Shown here: in pieces, positions 51,029-60,100 of the stretch | Layout: each line of letters starts with the position of its first letter | How positions within the stretch are numbered: position 1 is the first letter of the stretch | Assembly: GCF_009677585.1 (NCBI RefSeq) | Contig: NZ_WKYV01000027.1 | Coordinates: 1-64,000, forward strand | DNA: 64,000 nt | Direction: 5' to 3' | From: Lactonifactor sp. BIOML-A5 | Lineage (GTDB): Bacteria > Bacillota > Clostridia > Lachnospirales > Lachnospiraceae | The notes under the pieces: model-generated | Databases searched by the model: none | Told to the model about the DNA's origin: nothing | The model's input: the letters and a program-made list of their open reading frames with translations, nothing else | Translations under genes and position numbers: made by a program

Positions 51029-51556
51029 CTACATCTGATGCTCAAATACCATGACCGGGTTGTCATCTTCAATGGCGGTCAGCAGCAGGCCGTACACATC
51101 CTGGGGAGTTGAAGGATATACAACCTTCAGTCCGGGAACATGTACCAGCATTGCCTCCAGAGACTGGGAATGCTGTGCGGCACACTGCATTCCGCCGCCG
51201 CTGGTAAGTCTCAGCGTCATAGGAACATTCATTCCCCCGCCGTACATATATCTGAATTTTGCAGTCTGGTTCATAATCTGATCCATACAGCATCCCATAA
51301 AATCGTTGTACATCAGCTCAGCTACCGGACGCATTCCGGTAAGGGCAGCCCCTGCGGAAAGGCCAACAATCATCTGCTCAGCCACGGGTGTATCACGAAC
51401 CCTCTCTTTTCCAAACTGCTTGTATAATCCTCTGGTAGCGCCCATAGAACCGTCTACAAAACCAACGTCCTCACCAATACAGAAAACCGTAGGATCCTTC
51501 TCCATCTCAAAACGGATTGCGTCAGCTACCGCTTCTGAAAAATACATATTTCTCAT
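51029..51556 (-). pseudogene. E1-beta of 2-oxoacid/acetoin dehydrogenase, 5' fragment
   Basis: First 175 residues of an AcoB/PdhB-type E1-beta with the thiamine-diphosphate pyrimidine-domain features: the catalytic Glu in IGEDVGFVDG (about 27-36), DTPVAEQMIVGLSAGAAL (about 55-72), and FRYMYGGGMNVPMTLR. The frame ends EHQM-stop because of the integrated element at 51035; the remaining part is at 39573-40034. Start ATG overlaps the E1-alpha stop by one base. With the element in place the beta subunit lacks its C-terminal domain and the complex should be inactive unless a paralogue exists. Confidence 0.92.
51031..51035. repeat. Right attachment repeat of the tet(O) element
   Basis: ACATC, identical to 40028-40032. 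The element's TAG stop codon formed at the junction truncates E1-beta. Confidence 0.7.
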
Positions 51557-52542
51557 TATCTCGCCTCCTCTACAATATCTGTGTACACGTCTTCAAGTGC
51601 TGATTCTTTTGCCGGGAATGAACTTTCAGCGGCAAACTTCACTGCTTCTTTTACCATGCCCTTTACCTTTTCCTGAACAGCCTTAAGATCTTCATCAGTA
51701 GCCACACCATTGTCCTTTAAATACTCTTCAAATCTTGGAATCGGGTCATGATCCGGCTGTTTCCAGAGTTTCACTTCCTCAGGATTGCGGTAGTTCTCCG
51801 GTTCACCCTCAAAATGGCCTCTCCAGCGGTACGTTTTGCACTCAATATAGGTTGGTCCATAACCGTTTCTTGCACGATCGATCGCTCTCTTGGCAGCATC
51901 GCAGACAGCTAAAATATCGTTGCCGTCTACCACTTCGCTTGGCATTGCGTATCCGGCTGCACGGTCTGCGGTGTTCTCGTTTGCCATGCCGTTTGTTATC
52001 CGGCAGGATACTGCGTAAAGGTTGTTCTCATTTACGAACACAACCGGAAGATTCCAGAGGGTGGCAATATTCATGGCCTCATGGAAGGAGCCTTCTGCTG
52101 TTGACCCGTCTCCATGGAAACAGATGCAGACCTTATCTGTTTTCAGCATCATGGATGAGAATGCTGCTCCGGTGGCCAGGGTAAAGCCGCCCCCTACAAT
52201 ACCGTTTGCTCCAAGGATTCCCAGCTCCGTGTCTGCAATGTGCATGGAACCGCCCTTTCCTTTGCAATATCCGGTTTCTTTTCCCCACAGCTCAGCCATC
52301 ATTTTATTCATATCAGCGCCTTTTGCGATAATATGGCCATGTCCTCTGTGGGTACTTGTGATGTAGTCGCCGTCAACGAGATTTGCACATACACCGGTTG
52401 CAATTGCTTCCTCCCCGATGTACAGATGTACAAACCCAAGCACATCTCCTTCTGCAAAGCTCTTCGCTGTCTGGAACTCAAACTGGCGAATCTTCTGCAT
52501 GGTTTCATACATTTCCAGTAACTTTTTGTGTGATAAATTCAT
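51556..52542 (-). CDS. E1-alpha of 2-oxoacid/acetoin-type dehydrogenase
   Basis: 328 residues; AAGGAGG precedes ATG 52542. The thiamine-diphosphate motif is GDGSTAEGSFHEAMNIATLW ... VNENN (about 144-173), with the E1-alpha landmarks RQFEFQTAKSFAEGDVLGFVHLYIGEEAIA (in parts, about 18-48), STHRGHGH and the phosphorylation-loop region YRWRGHFEGEP (about 234-244). Similarity is highest to the AcoA branch that acts on acetoin or branched 2-oxo acids. It decarboxylates or cleaves the substrate and passes the acyl group to lipoamide. Coupled to E1-beta by a one-base overlap. Confidence 0.93.
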   Translation of the reverse strand: MNLSHKKLLEMYETMQKIRQFEFQTAKSFAEGDVLGFVHLYIGEEAIATGVCANLVDGDYITSTHRGHGHIIAKGADMNKMMAELWGKETGYCKGKGGSMHIADTELGILGANGIVGGGFTLATGAAFSSMMLKTDKVCICFHGDGSTAEGSFHEAMNIATLWNLPVVFVNENNLYAVSCRITNGMANENTADRAAGYAMPSEVVDGNDILAVCDAAKRAIDRARNGYGPTYIECKTYRWRGHFEGEPENYRNPEEVKLWKQPDHDPIPRFEEYLKDNGVATDEDLKAVQEKVKGMVKEAVKFAAESSFPAKESALEDVYTDIVEEAR

Positions 52543-52589
52543 GTTCTTCCTCCTTAAATTTTTATTTTAAAAAAGCTAGAAAGCCTTCT

Positions 52590-54263
52590 TTAAGCATTAG
52601 CAAATATTTTTCCTCCGACCAGCACTTTGATCTGCGTCTCCAGATACTTACCGTAGTCGCTGTCATCCTCACTTACGACAGTTCCATCTTCGTCCACATC
52701 AAGCTCTTTATACATAATCCGGTCGTCGTCAAGATACATATTCCGACATTCATACCTGATATAAGAGATTTCTAAATTTTGTTCCTGAATCAGCCTAACT
52801 GCATACTCTTTTGTGACATCCACGCCCTTTTGCAGGGCATCCTCCAGCTCATCAAACTCAAACCGTTCATTTACCGCATGTACTAAGTATCCTCCGCTGT
52901 CTTCCCCCAGACGGATTACTGCTTCTATCTCTACACTCACACCGGAGGTTGCAGCTCCCACCGCATTCGCCACTTCATAGTGCTTTGGAACCATCAGGTT
53001 AAAATTATATTGTTTCTGGGCGATTCGATACCAGGATTCTGCAGGTGCACCAATGGCACAGATGGGACATTTAATCCTTCGGAATCTTTTCAAATTGTTG
53101 TAGATTTTATCTGCGATAGCGTCTCTCACCTGTTCCACATATTCATCAGACGAAGTTTCCGCAAGTGCAGCCTGTTCCCGGATCGCCTCAACTGCATTCA
53201 CCCGGTCCCACGCAACAAACTCACCAGTATAGTGAAGCACGTCTGTGGGGGTTACATTATGTTCTCCTCCCCGGCAGGAGGGAAGCAGCCGTTCCGGACC
53301 AATCTCAATCTTCCCGTCATCTATCTTTACCGCGCTGTCTCCGCCGAGGCCGTATGTATATAGCTGGGCAGAGCGGATCCGGATCTGCCAGTCCCCCACT
53401 ACCGCACCGTCTTTAGAAAGCTCCACTCTTTTATTTCGTACAATCCCAATGTCTGTGGTAGTCCCGCCCATATCAACCACAACCGCATTCTTTACTCCCG
53501 TAAGATTTATTGCCCCGATAATGCTTGCTGCCGGCCCGGATAAAACGGTATCAATGGGGGTGTTGCGGATGGCATCGATTTTAGCAATCGTACCGTCGCC
53601 TTTTACCACAAAAACAGGTGCACCGATTTTCTGTTCATCCAGAATGGTTTTAATTGCTTTCACAAAATTATCAATAATCGGCAGAAGTCCCGCATTCACA
53701 ACTGCCGTGTTTGTCCTCTCCAGATATCCAAGCTCTGAGACAAGTTCATGACCGCACACCACCGGCAAATCACAGATGCTTTTGATTACCGCTTTTACTC
53801 TTTGTTCCAGAATCGGGTTCCTCACACTCGCCTGGCCGGATACCGCAAAAGCTTTCACCTTTGGCATCAGTTCCTTTACCGCCCGTTTGACCTCCTCCTT
53901 GTCGATATCCCTTATAATCCGTCCTTTGATATTGACCTTGCCTTCCACAGCGATACACTCATTAGTAGCTAGTTTCCCTACCGGTACACCGCCTATCATC
54001 AAAAGCCCTATCTGCCCAATTTTTCCTTCAACCGTTGCGTTCGTAGCTAAGGTTGTAGACAGAACCACTTTTTCGATTTTGCTGATATCTGACTTTGACA
54101 ACCCCAGGCTCACAATGCTGTTTCTGATTCCTATCTCCAGCTTCTCATGAGTGGTAATTGCTTTCGCCTTACGCTTAATGCAATCAGCCCCCTGTATCTC
54201 TGTGTCCAATAACACCGCATCTGTGTACGTTCCCCCCGTGTCAATTCCAACTACATATGACAT
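52590..54263 (-). CDS. HyuA-type hydantoinase/oxoprolinase family protein
   Basis: 557 residues from ATG 54263 (GGAGG 9 nt upstream; the 54335 start is an extension). N-terminal ASKHA-type signature VVGIDTGGTYTDAVLL (about 4-19) and the second phosphate motif VVVDMGGTTTDIGIV (about 270-284) are the HyuA/acetone-carboxylase-beta core; the central GPAASIIGA is also present. ATP-dependent enzymes of this family open cyclic amides or carboxylate ketones, usually with a HyuB partner. No HyuB is encoded here, and the protein ends before the C-terminal domain of full-length oxoprolinases. First gene of the long operon. Activity unknown. Confidence 0.88.
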   Translation of the reverse strand: MSYVVGIDTGGTYTDAVLLDTEIQGADCIKRKAKAITTHEKLEIGIRNSIVSLGLSKSDISKIEKVVLSTTLATNATVEGKIGQIGLLMIGGVPVGKLATNECIAVEGKVNIKGRIIRDIDKEEVKRAVKELMPKVKAFAVSGQASVRNPILEQRVKAVIKSICDLPVVCGHELVSELGYLERTNTAVVNAGLLPIIDNFVKAIKTILDEQKIGAPVFVVKGDGTIAKIDAIRNTPIDTVLSGPAASIIGAINLTGVKNAVVVDMGGTTTDIGIVRNKRVELSKDGAVVGDWQIRIRSAQLYTYGLGGDSAVKIDDGKIEIGPERLLPSCRGGEHNVTPTDVLHYTGEFVAWDRVNAVEAIREQAALAETSSDEYVEQVRDAIADKIYNNLKRFRRIKCPICAIGAPAESWYRIAQKQYNFNLMVPKHYEVANAVGAATSGVSVEIEAVIRLGEDSGGYLVHAVNERFEFDELEDALQKGVDVTKEYAVRLIQEQNLEISYIRYECRNMYLDDDRIMYKELDVDEDGTVVSEDDSDYGKYLETQIKVLVGGKIFANA

Positions 54264-54362
54264 CCTGCCACCCTCCAGACTTATTAAATTTTTCCGTCCA
54301 TTTTCTTTCGGCACCATTAATGTTTTATATTGCATTATGTATTAAATTATGTCTTGCCGTAA

Positions 54363-54435
54363 GTTTTATTATAAAACAGATTTTATCTCATTCTCCCTTT
54401 TCTGTCAATATGTTTTTTTAACTTTAATTAAAGTT
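54363..54435 (-). promoter_or_regulatory. Promoter of the long operon with two palindromes
   Basis: On the minus strand a perfect TTGACA (54403-54408) and TAAAAT (54380-54385) with 17-bp spacing. A 16-bp palindrome AACTTTAATTAAAGTT lies just upstream (54420-54435), and GTTTTAT-T-ATAAAAC just downstream of the -10 (54363-54377), near the start of transcription. Both are good operator candidates for the divergent ROK regulator. Confidence 0.75.
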
Positions 54436-54558
54436 TTTATTTTTGGTAAATGCTGTATTTTTTGATAACTTTTTAACACAGTACAGAGACAGCGCCCTTA
54501 CCTGGGGGTAACTTGCATTCCCCTGGAATGAATTGAGATTTATTACGGATTTCATGAC

Positions 54559-54600
54559 AAAAAAAAGCGCCGGAATCCGTATTCCGACGTCTCTTTTTTT
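54559..54600. terminator. Terminator-like hairpin in the divergent region
   Basis: Stem CGGAAT/ATTCCG (54571-54576, 54581-54586) with imperfect extension and flanking A and T runs. It lies between the divergent promoters and may insulate them. Confidence 0.5.
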
Positions 54601-54676
54601 CCATATACCTGTGCGCACACTAAATTATTGTATTTTACTCAAAACTATGAACCATCTGACATGGCCTTGTTATGTC

Positions 54677-54716
54677 TTGACAATTTGTGTTTTTACGTTT
54701 ATGATAAGTCTTGTCA
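54677..54716 (+). promoter_or_regulatory. ROK regulator promoter with overlapping dyad
   Basis: TTGACA (54677-54682) and TATGAT (54700-54705), 17-bp spacer. The dyad TTATGA-N9-TCATAA starts at about 54699 and covers the -10, so autorepression is plausible. Confidence 0.65.
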
Positions 54717-54751
54717 TAAGTATTTTCTATGGCTTATTATTGGAGGATAAA

Positions 54752-55783
54752 ATGAATACACCTATTAGAACAACAATGCTGTTAAAACAGCAGAATAAAG
54801 AACTGGTCATTTCTGCGTTCCGGGAAATCGGCCAGGGAACCCGCAACGAAATAGCCCAGCTCACAGGCTTAAGTATTTCAACCTGCGGAAATATCATCCG
54901 GGAGTTAGTGGAATCGGGTGAACTCTCACAAGGAGATATGGCTCCGTCCCAGGGCGGCCGCCCATCCAAAATATATATTTACAATGCCAATACTTCTCTG
55001 GCTTTGGCTATATCCCTTGTGGCAAATGGGGAATTTAATCAAATTGAATTGGCTACGGTGAATCTCCAGGGCACTGTGCTGGCGAGAGAGTCTTACATGC
55101 AGCCTCTGCATCAGCTTTCCTTTGAATTTTTGGACTCTTTAATCGCTAAGCAGTTTGAAGAAACGCCTAAAATTAAGGTTATCGGAATGGGGATACCAGG
55201 CATGGTAGTCCACGGAGAGGTTTTATACTGTGATATGGAAGAGCTGGAGCATCTGAACTTAAGGGATTTATTACAGACAAAATACCATGTGAAGGTATTT
55301 ATTGACAATGAGATGCATTTTAAAACCTTTGGTTATTTTCAGGCACATTCGGATATTGGTCTGAAAGACTATGCCTTGCTAAATGTGCCCGAACATTACA
55401 CGTATGGAGCCGGTTTTATGGTGAACGGACATCTTATCCGCGGAAACGCTAACTTTTCCGGCGAGATCAACTTTTTGCCTTACGTGTCCTCAAGAAAAGA
55501 GTTGATTGAACAATGTGCCGGCGACAGCACATTTGTGGATCTGATTTCAAAAGTCATCATTACCATTATTACCATTACGGATCCCCGCTATATCATCCTT
55601 TGCGGCTTCCGTTTTACCAGTGAGCTGGTCCTGGAGATTCAGGAAAATGTGAATAAGGTACTGCCGCCCCAGTTACTGCCCCATTTTCATTTACAGCAGG
55701 ATATTTCGGATGAATATTTGACAGGAATCATAAGTGTTATCACCAATCTTTTAACCGATAAAGAACCGTACTCGCAATCGTAG
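54752..55783 (+). CDS. ROK-family transcriptional regulator
   Basis: 343 residues from ATG 54752 with GGAGG upstream; the promoter at 54677 lies inside the longer frame, so the earlier start at 54533 is excluded. Winged helix about 8-65 (LKQQNKELVISAFREIGQGTRNEIAQLTGLS, in parts), then a ROK fold about 80-335 with IGMGIPGMVVHG. The kinase Asn-Asp pair is altered (IDNEMHF) and the zinc-binding CxCGxxGC motif is missing, so it is a pure regulator, not a sugar kinase. It is divergent from the long operon and probably represses it until a sugar or sugar acid binds. Confidence 0.9.
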   Translation: MNTPIRTTMLLKQQNKELVISAFREIGQGTRNEIAQLTGLSISTCGNIIRELVESGELSQGDMAPSQGGRPSKIYIYNANTSLALAISLVANGEFNQIELATVNLQGTVLARESYMQPLHQLSFEFLDSLIAKQFEETPKIKVIGMGIPGMVVHGEVLYCDMEELEHLNLRDLLQTKYHVKVFIDNEMHFKTFGYFQAHSDIGLKDYALLNVPEHYTYGAGFMVNGHLIRGNANFSGEINFLPYVSSRKELIEQCAGDSTFVDLISKVIITIITITDPRYIILCGFRFTSELVLEIQENVNKVLPPQLLPHFHLQQDISDEYLTGIISVITNLLTDKEPYSQS

Positions 55784-55837
55784 TCCATCCCTTATCTATA
55801 ATTCTGTAACATTCCTGTCCGGCAGCCTTTTACGCCC

Positions 55838-57139
55838 TCAGAGGCTGCCCTGCCCTTCTGACAAATCTCCCAGCAGTTCCCGCAGAAGATTTTCCTGGTA
55901 AGCTGCCTTTTTTATCTCTTTTAAACGCAAAGCTGTCTGAGCCAGACCCGGATTCTGAATGGTATCTAGCTGTGACATACTTCTTGACTCCAGCATCTCC
56001 TCTGATAACCCTCTTTTGTAATCTTCCGGCGACATTCTCCAGATACGGATATTTTCCGGGTATCTTTGCCATATTCTGTCTGCAATGCCCAGGCCTTCGG
56101 GATCGATATCCCCGCTGTAATAGATCTCAGTCTTCCCCTGAACCAGAAGACGAATCAGCTCCAGTGCGGCGGTGCGCATCTGCCCGGACGTACACAGCAG
56201 AGTAATATTCTGCCTCCTCACCTTTTCATACAGATAGCGAAAGACCATTTCATTTTCCACAATAAAGGCGCGTCCATTTTCCCCCAATGCCAGTTCACAC
56301 CCCATCAGGTTCATACTGGTCAGAGTTAACGGCTCCTGTAAATGATAAAACACCTCCGGCCCCGGATGCAGACCTCCGTTCTTTCTCAGATGTACGCCGT
56401 ATGTGATTACCATGCTGGCTACATCATCCGGAAGAATCCCTGCCGCTGTCAGCAATTCTTTCCACTCATAGGCCGAGGCGGGATATTCCCGGCTTTGAGA
56501 AAAGCAGAGACTATGGATCAAAAGTGTTCCGGCCGGGGTTCCCCTGTCAAAGTAGTGGGGATTCCCGGTAATCTTTGCAGACAACACCGCCACAGGAATG
56601 TCCCCCCGGGTGTTATCCTGGGTCCAGGCAAGGGCCTCTCCCACATATTTTGCCAGAAGAAAGGCATTTTTTTCACTGTTTTCCTGCTCCCGGTTCAGCA
56701 CCGCATACCCATACCTCCGCTCCTCCTGCATCCTCTGATACCATTGACAGACACCGTGGGCTCCTCTCTGTCGGAAATATTGCTGCACCTGATGGAAAAA
56801 AGCCTCTCTTTGCCGCATCTTCTCCTGCCTTTTATTGCTGTTGGTCACTATTTTTTCCCGGAAGTAGGCTTCCAGTAACTCCTCCAGGGTAATTGGAGCA
56901 AACCTGGTGTCCTGCAGGGCCTTTTCCACCTGGTTCAGTGTGATTTTTACATCCGCCTCCCAAAAGGTTTGGCCCAGCATTCTTTCCAGAGCCTTTCTCT
57001 CCTCCCCGGAGCAATTTTTCAGACATATAGTCCCCGCGCATCTCCCGTAGGACTGCCATTTTTTGCGCATCTCATCAAACAGCCTTTTTAACTCTTTCTG
57101 CTGCCTGAAGTAAGCACCGCATTCCCCACTATTGCTCAT
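55838..57139 (-). CDS. jetD: Wadjet JetD, DNA-cleaving subunit (TIGR02679 type)
   Basis: 433 residues. C-terminal DUF2399-type Toprim domain (about 270-400) with the metal-binding residues in FIVENEMVF (Glu) and YYSGDIDPEGLGIADRI (Asp-x-Asp). The N-terminal half is the DUF3323-like region. AAAGGA precedes ATG 57139, which overlaps jetC by 11 bp. In Wadjet systems JetD is the nuclease that cuts plasmids once the JetABC motor has extruded the whole circle. The active-site residues appear intact. Confidence 0.93.
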   Translation of the reverse strand: MSNSGECGAYFRQQKELKRLFDEMRKKWQSYGRCAGTICLKNCSGEERKALERMLGQTFWEADVKITLNQVEKALQDTRFAPITLEELLEAYFREKIVTNSNKRQEKMRQREAFFHQVQQYFRQRGAHGVCQWYQRMQEERRYGYAVLNREQENSEKNAFLLAKYVGEALAWTQDNTRGDIPVAVLSAKITGNPHYFDRGTPAGTLLIHSLCFSQSREYPASAYEWKELLTAAGILPDDVASMVITYGVHLRKNGGLHPGPEVFYHLQEPLTLTSMNLMGCELALGENGRAFIVENEMVFRYLYEKVRRQNITLLCTSGQMRTAALELIRLLVQGKTEIYYSGDIDPEGLGIADRIWQRYPENIRIWRMSPEDYKRGLSEEMLESRSMSQLDTIQNPGLAQTALRLKEIKKAAYQENLLRELLGDLSEGQGSL

Positions 57140-60100
57140 CTAATATCCTTTCGTGTCCATTCCAGGTATAGTAAATGACTGTTATCACCTGCGAGTTCTG
57201 CGGCCGCAAAAGCTCGGCAATTTTCAGCCCTTTTACAGTTTCGTAGCATCCCCAGAGTGCCTGGGAATTCATAATATAATCAAACTCCAGCTTTTCTACC
57301 AGCTCAAACATACTGCTGATGTTTTTGTCATCCACGCCTGCAAATGCCTCGTCCAGGGCAATCATCCGCGGATGGTCCCGGTTCTCTGCTTTTTGATACT
57401 GTGCGTTCACCGCCGCAAACAGAGGTACGTACATAGCCATTGCCTTTTCCCCGCCGCTGAAGCGGTTGAATGCAGCGTTGGTCAGCGGCTTCTTTCCTTC
57501 CTGATTCCTGTAAAAGGACATTTGAAAGGTGAACCATTTGCGGTAATCCAGCGCGTCGCGTACCAGATCCATATAATTGACCACCCCGCCTTCCTCCTCC
57601 AGCCTGCGCTTTTCTGTTTTAATCTTACTCCTGAAATGAGAGGCAACCCTTTCGATGTCCTCCGGCGTGAGAAGCTTCCGGTCACGGAGCAATATATGTT
57701 CCAGTTCCAGGGTATCCAGTTCCTCTTCATTCTCCGCAGACTTAGGGCGCCAGTCCAGGGAAAAACTGAGTCCCATGGAGGTATCCATATCTTTCATAAG
57801 CCCGGACATATCCTGCACCCATTTCCGGCTCTCTGCGATCCGGTCTGTCAGCTGCTGGCTGATGGTCTGGGAGAGAATGTCCTCGAACAGCTCTCTGTCC
57901 TTTTCCTGGATGAGCAGTTCTGTCTCCTCAATCGCGGATTTCAGGGTGTGATAGAATTCCTCCAGATAAAGCTTCTTTCCGTTCCACACAGAAACCAGCC
58001 TTACCCGTTTCCTGGTTGCCCGAAGGCCCTCCTCTGTCTCTCCGAAACAATCCTCTATAGAGGTCCCGTAGCTGGAAAGATTGCTGTTATGCTGCTGATA
58101 CACCCGGTAAAGTGAGTTCAGCAAATCCTCCGGCTCCCTTCCTCTGTCGCTTTCCCGCAGCATGCCCACCGCTTCCCGGGCGCAGGTTTCCAGGCTCCTC
58201 CCCCCGGGCTCCAGCACCAGCTTCAGGGCCAGCTCTTCCTCAAAGTAATTTAGAAGGCCGGTTTCCTCTACAATTTTTTCCCGAAGCGCTTCTTTCTCCT
58301 CTGCCTCCTGCGACAGGATGTTATCCCTCTTGGTCTGCAGGACGGCGATAGATTTATCAAGCACACGTATGCGTTCCTCAAGTTTCCGGATCTCCTCTTT
58401 CAGAGACTGTCTTCTGCCGGCCTTCTCAATATTTTCGGGACGGTTCAGGTACTCATCATATTTCCTGATCTCAATTTCCAGCTCCTGGATACGCCCCGTA
58501 TATCTGCGTTTTTCCGTGAAGGCTTCGTCTGCCCTGGCCTCATTTTCTTCCGCAGCATCCTTCTCCCTGAGAAGTTCATCCCTCTTTCTTTGCATCCTCT
58601 GAACAACCCCGGGGACCTGCTGCCATACACGCTGATATTCCTCCGCCGCCTCTAGGCCCTCCCGGTACTCTGCCGAAGTCCTGCCAAAGGGAAGACCCTT
58701 ACAGTGCTGCAGCATCTTCTGGCAGCCCTCATTTTTCCGTTTGGCACACAGATCAGTCCTTTTCTCCTGGTCAAAATACTGCTTTTCCAGATGTTCCAGC
58801 GCCATCTGACAGTCTTTTAGCGCCTCCAGCCTCCGGTTGAGTCCCCCAAAGCCAGGCAGTGCCCTATACTCCTCCTCCAGTCTCCTCACCCGCTGCCTTA
58901 ATGTCTCAATTTCATTTCCAACGATTCCAAGACTTTCCTCCAGCTGTTCCAGCCGGCTCCCCAGGGAGCGGAGCATCTGCTCCTTCTTGCGCATTCTGGC
59001 TAAACATCCCACAAATTCCGCTTCCCCTGGTTTGTCTGCCCTGCCGAACAAGACACCCTGACGGAAATACCCATCGCCTCCCAGATACAGGGTTCCCTCT
59101 CCGTCGCTCTCGTATATATTGCTGAGAATACGCAAAACCTCTTTCTGCAGCCTTCCGGGCAGATCTTCGCTGACTTTCAGTTTGCAAAAGCCGGAATTGC
59201 CCCGGCGGCGGACATGAATCATACCGTCCAGCATCTGGGGGAAGGATTCTTTTATCTTAACAAAATCCGATTCCTCCACCACCAATGCATCCAGAATGCC
59301 AGCCTGCAAAAGCTGCGCCTCCAGCCGCGCGCACTCTCCCTCAGACAAACCATCTGCAAACTCCACCGCCTTGAAGAACGGAACGTGTGCAATCTGCGCC
59401 TCCGACAGTTCCCGGCGGAACCGCGCTGCAGCTTCCTCCCGCTGCGGCTCAATCTCCTCTTTCTGACGCAGCAGTTCTATTTCTGCCCTCACAGCAGCAA
59501 TCTCTTCCTCCAGCCGGTTCTGCTCCCCTATTTTTTCCTTCTGTCTGTCCAGCAGGGTTTCCCTGCATTTTTCCCAGTCACCCCGGACGATCCTTTGGAT
59601 TTCATTTTCATCGCTGCTTCTTTCATACTCCCGTATCCTCTGTTCTGCCTGGCGCAAGGTTTCCGCCGCGGGTTTCCACTCCTGGTTTTCCCTCATCCCG
59701 TAAAACGCTGTGATCAGCTCGTCCTGGCAATTCAGAATCTCTTCCTGAAGCTCCTCCTCTTCCTTTTCCTTTGCCTCCTTTTGCTGACGCACGGTGTCCA
59801 GAAACTCTGCAGACTGGTCGTACTCCTCCTGCAGCTGCTGAAGTCTGTCAATAAGCTGCTTCCCCTCTGTAATGGCTCTCTCATACTGCCTCAGACCGGA
59901 GGAAACCGTGTCCAGCGCTTCTTCCCCGCACGATTCCAGTATCCTCACTGCCTCCCTGTGTTTGTCCCAACCCAGGGTTTCCTGGATGTCATCCAGTTCC
60001 TGCCTGGCTTCCCTCAGCTGATCCTGATCCATCTCAATGTCTGTCCGGAGTCTTTTCTGATTGTCTTCGCTCTCCCGGATTCTTTCATGGCAGAGGGTAA

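Larger units (their letters stand above)
40028..51035. mobile_element. Mobilizable tet(O) element integrated in the E1-beta gene
   Basis: About 11.0 kb between two copies of ACATC (40028-40032, 51031-51035). It encodes a large serine recombinase at the left end, small accessory proteins, a ParB-like protein, a MobV relaxase with candidate oriT, a RecA-fold replication-type ATPase, sigma-region-4-like proteins, tet(O), a cysteine-rich KTR protein and TnpV. No conjugation (T4SS) genes are present, so it should be mobilizable rather than self-transmissible. Joining 40032 to 51036 restores a continuous E1-beta frame (EHQM followed by LYQTKG). The ends carry an 11-bp inverted motif TTTTGCGGACA (40044-40054; complement at 51012-51022). 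Confidence 0.9.

Noticed and set aside
39573..51556. Two E1-beta-like fragments as separate functional genes
   Set aside because: They join exactly at the element's core repeat into one normal-length protein; neither half has a complete domain set.
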